Shown: piece by piece, positions 11,945-24,054 of the stretch
How the letters are laid out: each line of letters starts with the position of its first letter
How positions within the stretch are numbered: the first letter of the stretch is position 1
Assembly: GCA_963920765.1 (NCBI GenBank)
Contig: OY987243.1
Location: 15,562,001 to 15,626,000 of the forward strand
Direction: 5' to 3'
From: Ulota crispa
Taxonomy: Eukaryota > Streptophyta > Bryopsida > Orthotrichales > Orthotrichaceae
DNA length: 64,000 nt
The notes under the pieces: model-generated
What the model saw: only the letters and a program-made list of their open reading frames with translations
Told to the model about the DNA's origin: nothing
Database searches by the model: none
Made by a program: the position numbers and the translations under genes

Positions 11945-13673
11945 CTAATCTCCACTATGTTTTCAAGGCCCATTGAATTCTCCCAACATAATTGGTAAGA
12001 GGGTTGATAAGTGGGGTTTATGGCTTCATATGTTTCAAGTACGAGTCCAAAATAATATTGAGTTAAGAAAATTTCATATGCTGCGTGGTTAGATATTGAG
12101 GATTACCTTCACACTATATTCCAAGACTTAGAATCTTGTTCACTCCAAAATAAAGCATTGTAGCAAATTTTGAAAATTGTGGTGTCAAGAAAGCTGGACT
12201 TTGCCAAGAGATTTAATCTCGTAAACACAAAAACCAACTTTAGAATTATGTCCCAAGATTTTTTTGAATAAAAGCATTCTAGCTTCTTCTTTTTTTAATG
12301 ATTTATTTGGCCCTTTACAATCCAACAAAAGTTGAGATATTGCATTGAACTTGGACTAGTAGAATTGGGTATGGAATACAAAGTGAACTGCATCTAATTT
12401 GGTTTATGATTTGGTTTAGTAATTTATTAGCATGTCATGAATGACTTATAATTAGTAAAAATTCTATATCATGTCCTTTACTAGTCAAAGAACAATCAAA
12501 CTCATGCAAGTTATAATAGGAAATGAAAATTTTAATAAGATGTCTTGAGCAACTCTAAATTGGTGGAATCTAATTTGATAGATGCTTGAGAACTATATGT
12601 CACCATCCTCTACAAATAATGCAACTTGTAAGTGTACTTGGATTACAACACCATGAATGTGTTATTCATTAATTTGGGAAAACCATGGGTACCATTTTAT
12701 ACCTCACCTTAATCCAAAATAGTCACCTTAATTTATGTCAACAAACCACATGGAACCTTATTCATTAAATTTAGGAGGTCACCTTAAACCTAATTAATGA
12801 ACTCTTGTCCAAAATTTCAAAAGTTAATAAAAACAATTTGTCAAAAAGAGCATATTTCTAGAAGATATATATCTCACATGCCTAATATTCAATTTAGTAG
12901 ATTCTTTATCAAACTTTGTATCACCTCAAGGTTGCCCCTTTTTTATACTAATGGTGAAGTGTATCATTACATTCCTCCCTCTCTATTCACAAATTTTTGC
13001 TACTAAAACGCTGATGGTGAGTTTAGGAACATGACTCCTTCATGCCTACTTAGGTTTCACTCCTATCACCTCAAAGATCAACATCAACAATTTGTCAAAA
13101 AAATAATAGAAGAAACACAATGAAAATCTAATTTGAATCTAAAAGTCCATTTAGTATATGACTTAATTTTAAGGTTCACAAGATTGTAATAAGAGTTGTA
13201 CAAGCATGGTTATCTGTACATCCATGATTTATTGATGGACACTCAAGCTTTATCCATTCATATATAATTGATTTGTGGATATTATCATCATATTCTTTTG
13301 GAAATTATTAGGTTTTTGGATGCATGAATTTTTGCACAAATTCCTATGATATATTCTCCAATAGCTCAAATGAAACAAGTAAAATCTAGAATTAGACTTT
13401 TCAAACAATATTTGTGTCCTAGATTTTGTTGTATGAACATAGGTGTCTGTAATACAAATAAGGGGTTAAACCGCCACTAACATTACCAAAAATGTACATT
13501 GTTTTGGCTCAATGCTGAAGCAACCAATTGGCATTCTAGTAAAAAAAAATTTGATACGTCCTTACGTATAAAGCCCAGTACCCAACAATGGCAATGGCAA
13601 GAGGTTAGTTGTCTCACAAATTATTTCCTTGAAATTTATTAATGCATCTTCATTCATTTGACTAATCTTTTTA

Positions 13674-13988
13674 GGGAAGATTTCATTGACACCCTTGAGG
13701 TTTGCCATATTTTCAAAGATATATATTCCTGTTTTTTCAGAAATTTCAAAATTATCCTTGGACCAAAATTTAGGCGTTTGTTTTATTGTGCATGTTACTT
13801 CCTTCTCCCTTTGTGCGCACATTATTTCTTTCTTGTTACGAGTGCGAATAAAGAAGGGAAGTCGCATGCACAACAAAACAAACACTTGAAAATTTGGATC
13901 CAAGGGTATTTGTGAAATTTCTGAAAAAGCAGGGGTATATATCTATGAAAATATGGCAAACTTCATGGGTATCCATGAATTTTACCTT
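13674..13988. mobile_element. Fold-back MITE, family C (copy 1)
   Basis: The arms mirror each other: AATTTCAAAATTATCCTTGG on the left corresponds to a reverse complement on the right near 13885-13905. The ends carry the GGGTATCCATGAA motif. It shares the centre (ACTTCCTTCTCCCTTTGTGC) and the TGAAATTTCTGAAAAAGCAG segment with the copy inside PP2C intron 1. No coding capacity. Confidence 0.65.
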
Positions 13989-14475
13989 TTTTATAAGGCA
14001 ACTTGATGACAAAGCACTTTTGCTACAATTTTGGTGGATTCGGAGAGGGGAAGAGTTTCTTTAAAATAACAACTAAAGTTGGTGCACTTAGCAAGTTAAG
14101 AAAAAAACATGTATCCACAAGTATGCCCATGATACTCAAATACTCATCAGAGAATGTTAGATACTTGTTGGAGTGTTGAACATTTATTGCAATGGGATTA
14201 GACAATCTACCTTTTCTTGACCGCAAACAAAGTAAATTGAGATACCACCTTAAATGTGCCGTATAAAACTAAATTATGACTACTTAAAGTATATAAGTAT
14301 TAACTCAAAATCTCCTCTAGTTTGTTAACTTTGGGAAACATTTGCAAAACACTAGAAGATATGTCCATCTTAGAAGACGTACAAAACTTACAAAAAACTA
14401 ATGTAAGATTTTTCTTAGGTTAAAGCAACTTATGTAACATACTTTGCTTTGTATCAAATTATCCATATCTTTCAT

Positions 14476-14825
14476 CCCTAAATGTGAAATTGGTCACCAT
14501 GACTACCTCTCTAGAGTTGCTCTATAGTGGTGCGGCAAGTGCCTACCACTATATTACTATTTTCAAAAGTTATAAAAGTCAACTATACATATTGTCCTCA
14601 TGCATATTGCAAGGTCAACAATGGGACCTAACACCATGTCTATGAATCTCCTCACAATTTAGACTATTTAAAAAAACATGTATATTCAATGAGGTTGTTT
14701 TTGCCTTTCATGATAGACCATGTCTTTACCATCGCTTCTAAAGTAAATAGATGAAAATAGGTTTTCATCCATCCTACAAATTGTGTTTTTTTATAAACGA
14801 CAGACATTTTTGTCCGCCTTGTTGT
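14476..14825. mobile_element. Relative of the HMG-CoA lyase intron-1 element
   Basis: The stretch from CTCTAGAGTTGCTCTATAGT onward follows the same order of motifs as the element at 42525-42966: TAGTGGTG.GGCAAGTGCC, GTCAAC, the 'GGGACCTAACA...TGT' segment, TTGCCTTTCATGATAGACCA. It is an old, diverged copy. It starts near CCCTAAATGTGAAATTG and ends next to the TTAA that opens the following element. Confidence 0.5.
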
Positions 14826-14829
14826 TTAA

Positions 14830-15577
14830 CCCTTGAGTGCCCCAGCGCCCCACATATTGCCTCCCCTTATTCAAAGCTTGGTTTTGAGGCATTGGATTTA
14901 ACTTTTTGGTATTGCTACAAACTACAATTATGAAGGCATTCAAGTTGTCCATGTCAATGAAGTAATGGTGAGGAAAGTCAAATTGTTGTACAAGCGCTGC
15001 AAGAGATTTGATTTGGTGAAACAGTGTACGGGGCAACAAGGGCATGGTAGCAAGTAGCATTTATAGGCTGCAACCGGTCAATATCCCTTGCAAGCTCCCT
15101 TGTGTAAGCTTTATGGTAGCAGAAAAGTTATTGCCGAGGGTCCAAGCATGTTCTAAACCCTTATTATGGCAACCATCACCAATTATGCCGGTCATTGTTT
15201 TCCATGCAAAAGCCATTTGAAGCCCTAAAACTTGACATAAAAAGAAGTGCACTCTTCAATAATTTACAAATGTGTGCATTCGCATCTAATCTTGTTGCTC
15301 ACAAAATTTGAGATGAATCAAGGGCTTATAGAATTTTGTAAAAATCATCAAATAGCAGCTACCTACCAAAAAATGAGATTTTGTCATCATATGTTGTTTG
15401 ATTAAATGTTATAATCTCCTATCTCTCAAGGTCAATTATTCTCAAAATTTGCAAACCTTCTTCTAATTAGGTGTTCCACTATTTTCAATGATCACTTTTT
15501 ATGGATCATCCAATTGGCCGAGATACGATGCATCAAAAAATCCTGATTTTCGTGAAATCGGCCTGGGCGCTCAGGGG
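14830..15577. mobile_element. TTAA-flanked element, 748 bp
   Basis: It is bounded by TTAA on both sides (14826-14829 and 15578-15581). It starts CCCTTGAGTGCCCCAGCGCC and ends with GGGCGCTCAGGGG, so its termini are CCC...GGG inverted repeats of about 17 bp. The interior has no recognisable transposase. A TTAA target with CCC/GGG termini is the piggyBac signature; the assignment is by inference. Confidence 0.5.
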
Positions 15578-15581
15578 TTAA

Positions 15582-16410
15582 GAGTTAAGGAAGAAAAAAA
15601 TGTATAATTGACTATTTTCTTCAGAATGAATCATGTAATACTTCAAACGGTGATATTGCGATCAAACATCAACTTTTTGGTTATTGACTTACTTGATTCC
15701 TGGTCACAAAGTGAACCAATATGAAGGTTCACAATATGAAACTAACAAATGAAATTATAAAAATAATGTGAATATCATTAAACAAGACAAACAAAGGCTA
15801 CCACTCAGTCCACAATATACAAATGTTTGGAACAATTCACTGATCAAAATCCTAACAAACTTCACGGAAAACAGAAGTTAAAAATTAGTAAAACCATATA
15901 TACAGAGGGGAAAACGGATTATAGAGGTGCTACATTAGAATACAAAACTCTACTGCAATTTCACAAACACATTCACAATGCATTTGTCGTAAATAATAAA
16001 AGATAGCAAATCATTACCAGTTGTGATTTTTACATTTGTTGCAAGGTCTGTGAGGTACTGACCCTAACATAGTCCAACTACAAAAAATAATAATAAAAGA
16101 AACTACATTCTTTCAACTCCAACAAGCCATGATCTTATAATGCTACGCTTGTTTTGTGATTCACATCATAGGTCTCAGTTTCAAACCTCCACCAGGATTA
16201 AAGCCTCAGAACACAAACTCCTAGAAAACCACCACCAAACAACAAGTACCTTAAATGCACCGCTACGTACCTGTCTATATACATGTATGCAAGTCAACCA
16301 AAATCTTCCTATGGTCATAGTGTTCTCTTCATAGACTCCTCAAGATGAGATGAGAAAAGATACACCTCTATAATGAAGATAAAAACACCGCACTTTAGAT
16401 CTTACTGATC
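15582..16410. other. Intergenic stretch downstream of the PP2C gene
   Basis: No coding sequence seen. Since the PP2C gene is read leftward, its 3' UTR and polyadenylation region should lie here, just below 16410. A/T-rich stretches are present, but I cannot place the site. Confidence 0.5.
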
Positions 16411-19400
16411 TCAAACCTGTTTTGTATCCTGATTTGGGACTTGTTTTGAGTCCTCCTCTGTATCCGGTTGTTCTTCTTGCTTCATCCTGCACTTGGCACA
16501 CCGAAATGGACCTTCCCAAGAATTTCCTTCTACTTTTGCAAAAAATGATCCCGCGTGGACAGATATTCCTGAATCAGAGGCCAACTTGCAGTGGCAAATG
16601 GCACATAGAAATAGGCTGTTTCCAGCATGCACTGATGCGTCTGGTGACAACCTGCATACGAAGACAAAACACTGTCCACTTCAGACATGGCTCTGTCAAA
16701 GGTAAGTCTACCTAATTGTGACTTGTTTGCAAAATAGACCCACCTAAAATGTAGGACCTTTGAACATGAGAGCCTAAGGCAAATTTGGGTACACCAATAA
16801 TCAGCACTTTAAATATTATATAAGAAGACTCTGCAAATCTTGTAGCAAAAGAACATTCATATAGAATCTGGAAACGTATGGTATCAAAATAACACATACA
16901 AAGAGGATCTGAGATTTTCTTTCTGTTTCCAAAAAAACATAACAAAAATGAAGACAATTTAATGATAGGAATCATGTTCAAATGTTTATTTGGATGATCT
17001 TAAGTGGAGTTGCATAATTAACAGTACAGCCACCTAAGCATACAAAAGATTAATATTGTGCAGGCAATTCAAACTTAGTATTGACATGTCATCCTAATCT
17101 GAAAACCCACCTTTCAGCAAGTGCCGCCGAATTCTCCTCAAAGAGTTCCTTCATAATGGTTAGGTCAGTGGCAATTTGCCCTTCTTTGATTGATTTGCCG
17201 CGCAACAATCTCATTAAGCTGGTTTGTCTCTTAATTGCTGGAGCAAAAGGCTGAGAACTGCGTGGAGCAACATCAATGACTAGACATGTCGTGTCATCTC
17301 TTAATCCACGGCTCCTCAACGCTTCCTGGCATCCAAAAAAATAAATTCTCTCTGTGATTTATTACAAAATTAACAATAGCATCATGTTTATGAACCACAG
17401 GGCTTCGCTACAGAACGACCATGAAAATTGCCCCTCCTGATCTCTGGGGTGTTATAAAATGTGTACCGAACCAATTTGGAGTTAGAACCATATTTCGAAT
17501 GAACTAACATTGCTATCCACGATGACCATTACAAGTTCGTATGGTCCAATGCACTTCGCTTTGACAATGCTTGATGCTATTGTAGAGACACAAGCATTTC
17601 AATTTGAGCAGTTCAATGCGTTTGTCAGAAAAATTACATTCTTTACCTTATATGTCAGTTTGGGAATGAGTTGTGAGTACAAAAAGGAGGCCAGAAGAAT
17701 CACCCACCTTCACTACATACTTGGCTGCACTTTCAGGACGCTGTACCCCGCGACAGCATTTTGCAGCCGTTCTCGTGCTAACAGCATCCCACACTCCATC
17801 CGAAGCTATGATGAGCCTACCTCCAGCAGGTGCAAGCTGGAGACAAAATACATGTGACATTCAATTTGTAACACAAAGCTTCAAAAACATACAACTTCCA
17901 AAAATGTATATGATTAAGTAATGAGCTGCACTAATTCTTGAAATAACAAGCAGGAAGGATTGGACACTCAAAACAGCGGGCTACAACTATCATTCATGTC
18001 AATTTTGGCTCCATATTTTTTACATACCTTAATCTGCTTCACATGAGGCACAGCCACTACGTAATCGCCCACATCCATATCGCCAATAGACCTTGAGAGA
18101 CAGAGACCACCCGGCCAAACCCTAAGTGGACCGACCTCAATTCCATTACCAGCTTTCAACCTGGCCACTTCCCCTCCGGAGGCTTTGATGCGCTCCTGCC
18201 TGCAAATAAACAATCATTAACATATGAATCAGATATAAGCTAGGAACTTCACTAAAAAAAAAATCCAAAATCGTCAGATAAAACCATAAAAAGACAATCA
18301 ACACAAAAATCTCCCAATGGGGAATCGTATATAAGATTATTGCGACCGTGAGAAGACCTCCTTATGAATCATAAGAAACATTATTTTCATGATGTTGTTC
18401 AAAATTAGTAGAATGATTTTACTGAAATTCTTGTGAAGGCAAGAGACCACTTACTCTTCTTCATTACCGTCGAGTCGGTGATCAATAGTTAACGGTGTAG
18501 CTACTCCTTGAGCGTCTAGCACACACCGCGAATCACCAACACATGCAGCCGTGATAGTCCAACCATCCACTATCACTAAAGTCGCAGTCGTACCCGAAGT
18601 TTGCCCTGCAAATACCCCAACAAAACAGAGTCTTAAATAAATCCCTATACCGAGGCACTAAACCCTGAGAAATAAAGTTAAAATAAATGTGCATGAGTAG
18701 ATAAGAATACCTAACGTCTGCCACTCCTTGTCCGTCTTCACAAACCCCGCAACAATAGCTCGTGGTAGAAAGGTCAGCCACTCTTCTCTAGTGAGGTTTG
18801 GTGGCATACAGCTCATGACATCCTTCAAAAGGTTCTTCTTGGTGTATGTGGCTGCTGCAGGTCCATTATGACCATCAAAAATCTGCAGACAAGGTACAGA
18901 ATTATTAAGTAAGTGCCAATCCTACTGTTCGGGCACACAACATTCTAGAGGCGTGGTCAGTTTCCGCCCTTTCCACTGTGGCGCAAAAATAATCTAGAAC
19001 ACTAAAACATTGAAGAACAGGCTCACCTTGAAAGCAATTTATTCCATTGCAATCACTATTTGATGAGTCCACACGTAAACATGCCAACTGAGGAATCAAT
19101 GAAAGGAAGCATATACTTCTAGGGAAAATTTCATGGATATCCCTGAAATTTGCAATAATTTCATGGATACTCCTGCTTCTTCAGAAATTTCACGAATACC
19201 CTTGGACTGAAATTTTCAATTTTTTTTTTGTTGTGCATGCCTCTTCCCTTTTTCCTTTGTGCACACACCACTTCTTTTTGTTATGCATGCGCACAAAAGA
19301 AGAAGGGAACTGGCATGCACAACAACAACAACAAAAAAATTGAAAATTTGGTCCAAAGGTACCTGTGAAATTTCTAAAAAAGCAGGGCTATCTATGAAAT

Positions 19401-19930
19401 TTCTAAAAAAGTAGGGCTATCTATGAAATTTCTAAAAAAGCAGGGGTATCTATGAAATATTGCAAACTTCAGGGGTATCCATGAAATTTTCCCATAATTA
19501 GTAATGCAAGCCACACAAACAGACTATGATCTTAAGATCGTGAACAAAACGAATCTAGATTCCTTTTCTTGGGTCACTGTTTATTGAGATCAGCTAGCTT
19601 CTCAAGAATGTCCAGCAAGTAGGATATGCAATGATAGGATTTTGGTTCACGTACCGCAAAGGCTGCAAACGTCGTGGACGGATCACCAGGGACTCTCTCG
19701 CAATCCGTCTTCACAAAAGAGAAGTCTTCTTCTTTTAAAGTTTCGGATACCTGGCCATGAGACACTACAGGGTACTCTTCTTCTTCTTCCACATGCAGCT
19801 GTAGAGAGTCCAACTGAGGAAGGCCCATTTGCTGAGCAAAATTATCTGCATCCATGATGATGCCGTCCGGTTGCGTTGCTAGCCCTCTTGGAGGGAGTCC
19901 CATTGCAGCAGGGTATACACTCACAGACAT
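16411..19930 (-). CDS. Protein phosphatase 2C (PP2C/PPM family), seven exons
   Basis: Encodes a metal-dependent Ser/Thr phosphatase of the plant PP2C family. Exons by GT-AG splicing: 19930-19655, 18882-18711, 18605-18455, 18199-18028, 17836-17708, 17325-17111, 16651-16411. They total 1356 bp, giving 451 residues with frame kept throughout. Conserved motifs in order: FDGHNG (metal-binding Asp/Gly), SGTTATLVIVDG, CVGDSRCVL, LSRSIGDMDVGD (third metal Asp), IASDGVWD and RDDTTCLVID. The catalytic core is therefore complete. The start is the first in-frame ATG; the N-terminus (about 70 residues) is acidic and not a clear targeting signal. After the catalytic domain comes a tail with two CxxC pairs (CAIC and CAKC), like the plant PP2C group that includes Arabidopsis PP2C 12; that sub-assignment is from memory. 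Substrate unknown. A family C MITE sits in intron 1. Confidence 0.92.
19123..19493. mobile_element. Fold-back MITE, family C (copy 2), in PP2C intron 1
   Basis: It starts GGGAAAATTTCATGGATATC and ends with the near reverse complement, ending ATGAAATTTTCCC. The centre contains GTGCACACACC / GCGCACAAAAG with mirrored CTTCTT/AAGAAG and a GGCATGCACAACAACAAC stretch. It is spliced out with the intron. The right arm holds a 29-bp unit (GAAATTTCTAAAAAAGCAGG at its start) repeated three times around 19367-19460. Confidence 0.75.
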
Positions 19931-20589
19931 GGCTCCTTCCTTTCCAGTCGGCCAATTTTATGTGAATGGATAATGACCTTCTTCAAACGCCACTGATAAC
20001 CCTGAGATTTCGTACATGTTAGGAATTTGTGACTGGTATTAAGTTAACCCATAACATTTCAATCGTAGAAACCTCCACATTAAACCCTGCCTCATTAAAA
20101 CATCATTTTAATCGCAGTTTTCTGACCAACATAAATTCTTCCAACTAAAAAACAGAAAAAAGATCTGGTTGCTCCATTGAAACCTTAGCATGTTCTCTAT
20201 CAGTCGCAAGCAATTGCAGACTCTGAATTCTTGAATGCCATCCGTAAACCGATAGCAAATAAAAACTGATAAAATCTAAACCACTTGCAAACTTCTAATA
20301 ACTAAATGTCCAATCCTGAAGGGAATCAATATAGCTCCAGTTCTGACTTCTAATTCAACAGCATCTCATATACTCTACCAAAACTTACAAACTCGCTGAA
20401 TTAAGTACCACAACACAATCTCATAAACTTCAAAGACACTCTATAGATCTAACTTCTTTTCAATGCACAAACTTGTTAAGCGAATAAATAAATCCTGAGC
20501 CGCAAGAGTTTACACTAGGGATCACTGTAAGTTCCAAGAAAGCTCAAGAAAGACAACCGGAGCTTTAAAACACTAAGCCTTAAAACATA
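19931..20589. other. Upstream region of the PP2C gene
   Basis: Non-coding DNA immediately 5' of the PP2C start on the minus strand. It probably includes 5' UTR and possibly a leader intron. No TATA box or splice site can be assigned with confidence. Confidence 0.4.
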
Positions 20590-21210
20590 CTCCCTCTGTC
20601 CCTCTAAAAACGTCTAAAAAAAGCTTCCTTGTAAAGGAATAACTGTATTTTTAGTCATTATGTTAGTGACACATGCATTCTAGAATCAATATACCACCTA
20701 TCAAATGTATGTAAAATCTTTAGTTTTTATGTTCCCATTTAGGCACCCAAATTTCTTGCAAAAAGTACCATTTAGACACTCAAATTCCATGCAAAAAGTA
20801 TCATATTTGTGCATAGTTTGTGAATGCTGCCAAAGCCTCATTATTTTTAGTCTTTGTATTAGTGACACATGCATTCTAGAATCAATCTACCATCTACCAA
20901 ATGTATACAAAATTTCCAGCTTTGATGTGGTTGAGCACCCAAATTCCATGCAAAAAGTACCATATCTGTGCATGTTGCTAGCTCCTCATTATTGATGATT
21001 TGAAGATTAGTAGCAACAATGATATCTCATATAGGCAAGGTCAAGCTTGCTATAAGAGGAATACTCCCTAATCTCTTAACTTACCCCATGAGATCATTGA
21101 ACATTGAACATGACAAATGTTTTCTAAACATTTGAAATCAGCAAAAGGGAGCTTTTTAGTGGTACAAGAAAATGTGTCTTTTTTGGACATTTTTAGAGGG
21201 ACAAAGGGAG
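20590..21210. mobile_element. Stowaway-like (Tc1/mariner) element
   Basis: The termini CTCCCTCTGTCCCTCTAAAA on the left and the reverse complement of TTTTAGAGGGACAAAGGGAG on the right match the Stowaway consensus CTCCCTCYGT. The element is flanked by TA on both sides (20588-20589 and 21211-21212). It is 621 bp, with an internal direct duplication around TAGTGACACATGCATTCTAG (near 20664 and 20859). No transposase is seen. It lies 0.7 kb upstream of the PP2C start. Confidence 0.8.
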
Positions 21211-21480
21211 TAAACACCATATTTGTTAATTTGGGTAAACAGGTGTCCCACTTTGTACTCCACCTTAAACCCAAAAAGTTCCCTTAAACCAAATTTGAAG
21301 GTATCATATTCAATCTGAACTATCATGATATTTCCCTTGCAAATTCCTCCTCTCATGTGAGGACACGTGTACAAATAAAAAACGCTGAGCTTGGTTTTAG
21401 GAGGCCACCTAAAACCTTCATATCAAAATTTGAAAGTCCCAAAATCTACCGTTTTTCCCAAATTAACGAATATGGTGTTA
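21211..21480. mobile_element. Fold-back MITE, family G
   Basis: The left TAAACACCATATTTGTTAAT and the right reverse complement (ending ACGAATATGGTGTTA) are inverted repeats. The inner pair CACCTTAAACCCAAAAAG / GGAGGCCACCTAAAACC adds partial symmetry. It directly abuts the Stowaway-like element, sharing its TA. Confidence 0.65.
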
Positions 21481-21589
21481 GTAGTAAACTAAAAGCCATC
21501 CGTAAGCACACTCATGCGATTCATTCAACGCAGAATACAAAACCGAACTCGAATCTTTTCTCAACTCAAGTGAAAAAAGAGGCCACAAT

Positions 21590-22300
21590 GCAAGATTGTT
21601 AGTAGCACCTGATGAAGCTCCGAATGCAAGATTCCTCGTCGACGAACAATGCAGCACGCTACTCCTCTTCATTTGCTACTTCAAGAGCGAACTCCCTAAC
21701 AAGTCACCGAGGGGAGTGGTGATCCCAGACTACTACCAGCAGCAGCAACAGCGTTTGCATTCCTCTTCCAAATATCAGTGACATAATTCAACCATGACGT
21801 CGGACGCTTCCTCGGGTTTCGCAAGAAGACGCTTCCGTTCTGCTTGCGCTCCACCAGCAAGAAGAATTCCCGTGGATTTGCGACTCGTCTCTCCCCGAGT
21901 GATACAATGGAATGCGCTGGTGCTCGCGACATTCGAGCACAACCTCCACAGCTCCGAATGAGGCTGGCTATGCAGAGGATGCAGAGGATTTTGTGAGAAT
22001 GAGAGTGCAAGGAGGGATGCGAGGAGGTGCTTTTGGGAATGGCCGGAGTGGAGAGGAGTGGACGCAGCAGAAGCGGAGCAGGAATCCCCCGAGGGCGGAG
22101 GGGAGGGGGAGAGTGGAGAGCGTGAGCCTGTGAGGAGCGATCGGCATCCGACTCTTGGCTGGCGCGGGCCGAGCGGGAGCAACGGCGTCCGGTTGCCGCA
22201 TACACGTGAAACGGAGGCACCTTTCTTCGAGATTCTCTTTTCCGCAACTCCTACTTTCTGGGGTTTGGCTACTTTTTTTCCTGCTACTTTTTTCTGCGAT
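21590..22300 (-). promoter_or_regulatory. GC-rich island, possible promoter/leader of the PP2C gene
   Basis: GC content jumps here against very AT-rich surroundings. On the minus strand the stretch is pyrimidine-rich (for example CTCTCCACTCTCCCCCTCCC), as in plant 5' UTRs. Long open frames occur on both strands (for example minus 22247-21696, with a 3' part rich in Arg/Asn around FFLLVERKQNGSVFLRNP), but I recognise no family. I favour a transcription start region with a leader intron reaching the PP2C start at 19930. An unrecognised small coding exon cannot be excluded. Confidence 0.35.
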
Positions 22301-22313
22301 TCCTACACCAAAT

Positions 22314-23046
22314 AAGGTAGCAGCACCCATAACCATCAATGTATCCATAACCATCACCTCTAAAATTTTGAAAAATATGTGAAAGTGAATACATGTAATT
22401 ACAAGGAGGTATTGTATAACATGTGAACATGAAACTTTAGTGTTGGTATTAGGCATAATTGCAGTCGGCTCTTTCAAAATTCACAACTTATTCTCACAAT
22501 ATCCAAATGGAAATTGATATGCATACCACACCTTCTTGGCTATCCCACCACACCCCGGGGTAAATTTTAGATTTCTATCATCAAATACCTGAATTTGAGA
22601 ATTTTAATTCAAATTTGGACTTAGAGACTTGAATTTTGTTTAGAACCATAAAAAAACGTTGTAATTGAACAACACCCAATGATAAAGCTTAGCTTGGGGG
22701 AAAAATAATACTTTTACTGTTTATAAAAAAGATAAGCTTTTTCATTGGGTATTGTTCAATTAGAACTTTTTTGTGATTCTAGACAAAATCACGGTCTCCA
22801 AGTCCAAATCTAAATTCCAAATTCTCAAATTCAGGTTTTTGATGGTAGAAGTTTAAAATTTACCCCAGGGTGTGGTGGGATAGTCAAGAAGGTGTGGTAT
22901 GCATATCAATTCCCTATCCAAATGATACATATGAAAGTGCAAACTCATCATTTTTCTCTTGCTAATAAGATCTTATAATTTGCTAGATGTTTATTAATAA
23001 TCATCATGTTCAAAACCCTTAATTTGACGATTATAGGTGCTGCTAT
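22314..23046. mobile_element. MITE family B, interrupted by another MITE
   Basis: The left end AAGGTAGCAGCACCCATAAC and right end TTATAGGTGCTGCT are inverted repeats. The same family recurs at 29836-30164 with very similar interior (for example GTGTTGGTATTAGG and CTCTTGCTAATA). The copy here is split by the 22509-22914 element, whose removal restores colinearity with the other copy. Confidence 0.75.
22509..22914. mobile_element. Fold-back MITE with 9-bp target duplication (Mutator-like or hAT-like)
   Basis: Long terminal inverted repeats beginning GGAAATTGATATGCATACCA on the left and GGGAATTGATATGCATACCA on the reverse-complemented right, with arms of about 180 bp. It is flanked by a perfect 9-bp duplication TATCCAAAT at 22500-22508 and 22915-22923, pointing to a Mutator-like origin. 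It inserted into a family B MITE. A related copy lies at 56381-56790. Confidence 0.8.
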
Positions 23047-23319
23047 TTTAATGCATTTAGAGCATCTCCACCAACCTAGGCTCATTCAAAATTTTCTATT
23101 TGCTTTGATCAACCCTTGAGTCCCTTGATCTCCATCCATGTTCTTCAAAAAGGTTGCTTTGCACTCCAACACACCTCATAAATAAGCAGTTGACCACTTA
23201 TCAAGAAAAGTAGAGGATAAAACTCACTAAACTTAGAGTAAATAGTGAATGAACAGTGGCTAGCTTAAAAGGCCCTTGCTAGACACGGCATGACACATTG
23301 TTAAGAGAGGGTTTTGAGA
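23047..23319. other. Short gene-free stretch left of the retrotransposon
   Basis: Plain AT-rich DNA containing the target site GGGCC of the retrotransposon at its right end (23320-23324). Nothing else seen. Confidence 0.5.
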
Positions 23320-23324
23320 GGGCC

Positions 23325-23760
23325 TGTCACAGACATGAACAGATTGACCTAAAAGGTTCTAGAAAGCTTTAGAAAGATAAAAAGTTTTGGAAGTTTCTAA
23401 AATGTTGGAAGCCTCTAGAAGGTTAGAAACTTCTAAAAGACTGGAAGCTTTTAGAAGCTTAAAGACTTCTAAATGATTGAGAGCTTTTAGTTTGAAGGCT
23501 TTTAGAAGCTTGGAAGCCTCTAGAAGGGTTGAGGCCTCAACCTTTGAGTATATATAGAAGTCGAAGCTGAGAGGTTCCTCAGTCTCGACAATTCATCTTG
23601 CCTCTTTAGTCTTTGGCCTTCAAGTCTTAGCCTTTTGCTTTGCTTTTATCTTGTATCACTATCATCTAAAATACATTTTCAGCTTTGGTTCTAGTATTCT
23701 TCTGCATTCTTATCTTGATTTATGACTCCCAAATTTGTTCTGGTCCTTGAGTACGTCTTT
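23325..23760 (+). repeat. 5' LTR with TATA box and heat-shock-element-like motifs
   Basis: Begins TGTCACAGACATGAACAG; TATA box near 23548-23556. Upstream of the TATA box are repeated inverted GAA/TTC pairs, for example TTCTAGAA at 23357-23364 and GAAGTTTC at 23390-23397, and several GAAGCTT units. The last bases (GAGTACGTCTTT) align with GAGTCCAGTCTTT in the 3' LTR. The exact right end is uncertain because no clear primer-binding site follows. Confidence 0.75.
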
Positions 23761-23896
23761 GACAGTTTGTTGAGACTGCCTTTAAACATTATCAAAACTT
23801 CCTGATTTGAAATAGAGCGTGGATTACTCCTCAATTTGAAAACTGTAAAGTGTCTTAAAAGTTGTAGATTACCCACTTTTAAATTGATGGTGCTCT

Positions 23897-23998
<102 letters not shown>

Positions 23999-24054
23999 CA
24001 AGCATTTATGCTTAAATTATTTTCAACATATTACTAAACTAGTACTCGTTCATT

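Larger units (their letters stand above)
10124..13673. other. Gene-free AT-rich stretch
   Basis: No gene recognised. It contains a 21-bp triple repeat (10339-10401), a diverged family I fold-back (10938-11178), a small hairpin (11837-11944), and around 12650-12790 a faint relative of family G (AACACCATGAATGTGTTATT). The rest shows nothing supportable. Confidence 0.5.

Noticed and set aside
16422-16715. Plus-strand open frames over the PP2C last exon
   Set aside because: Antisense shadows of a well-supported exon.
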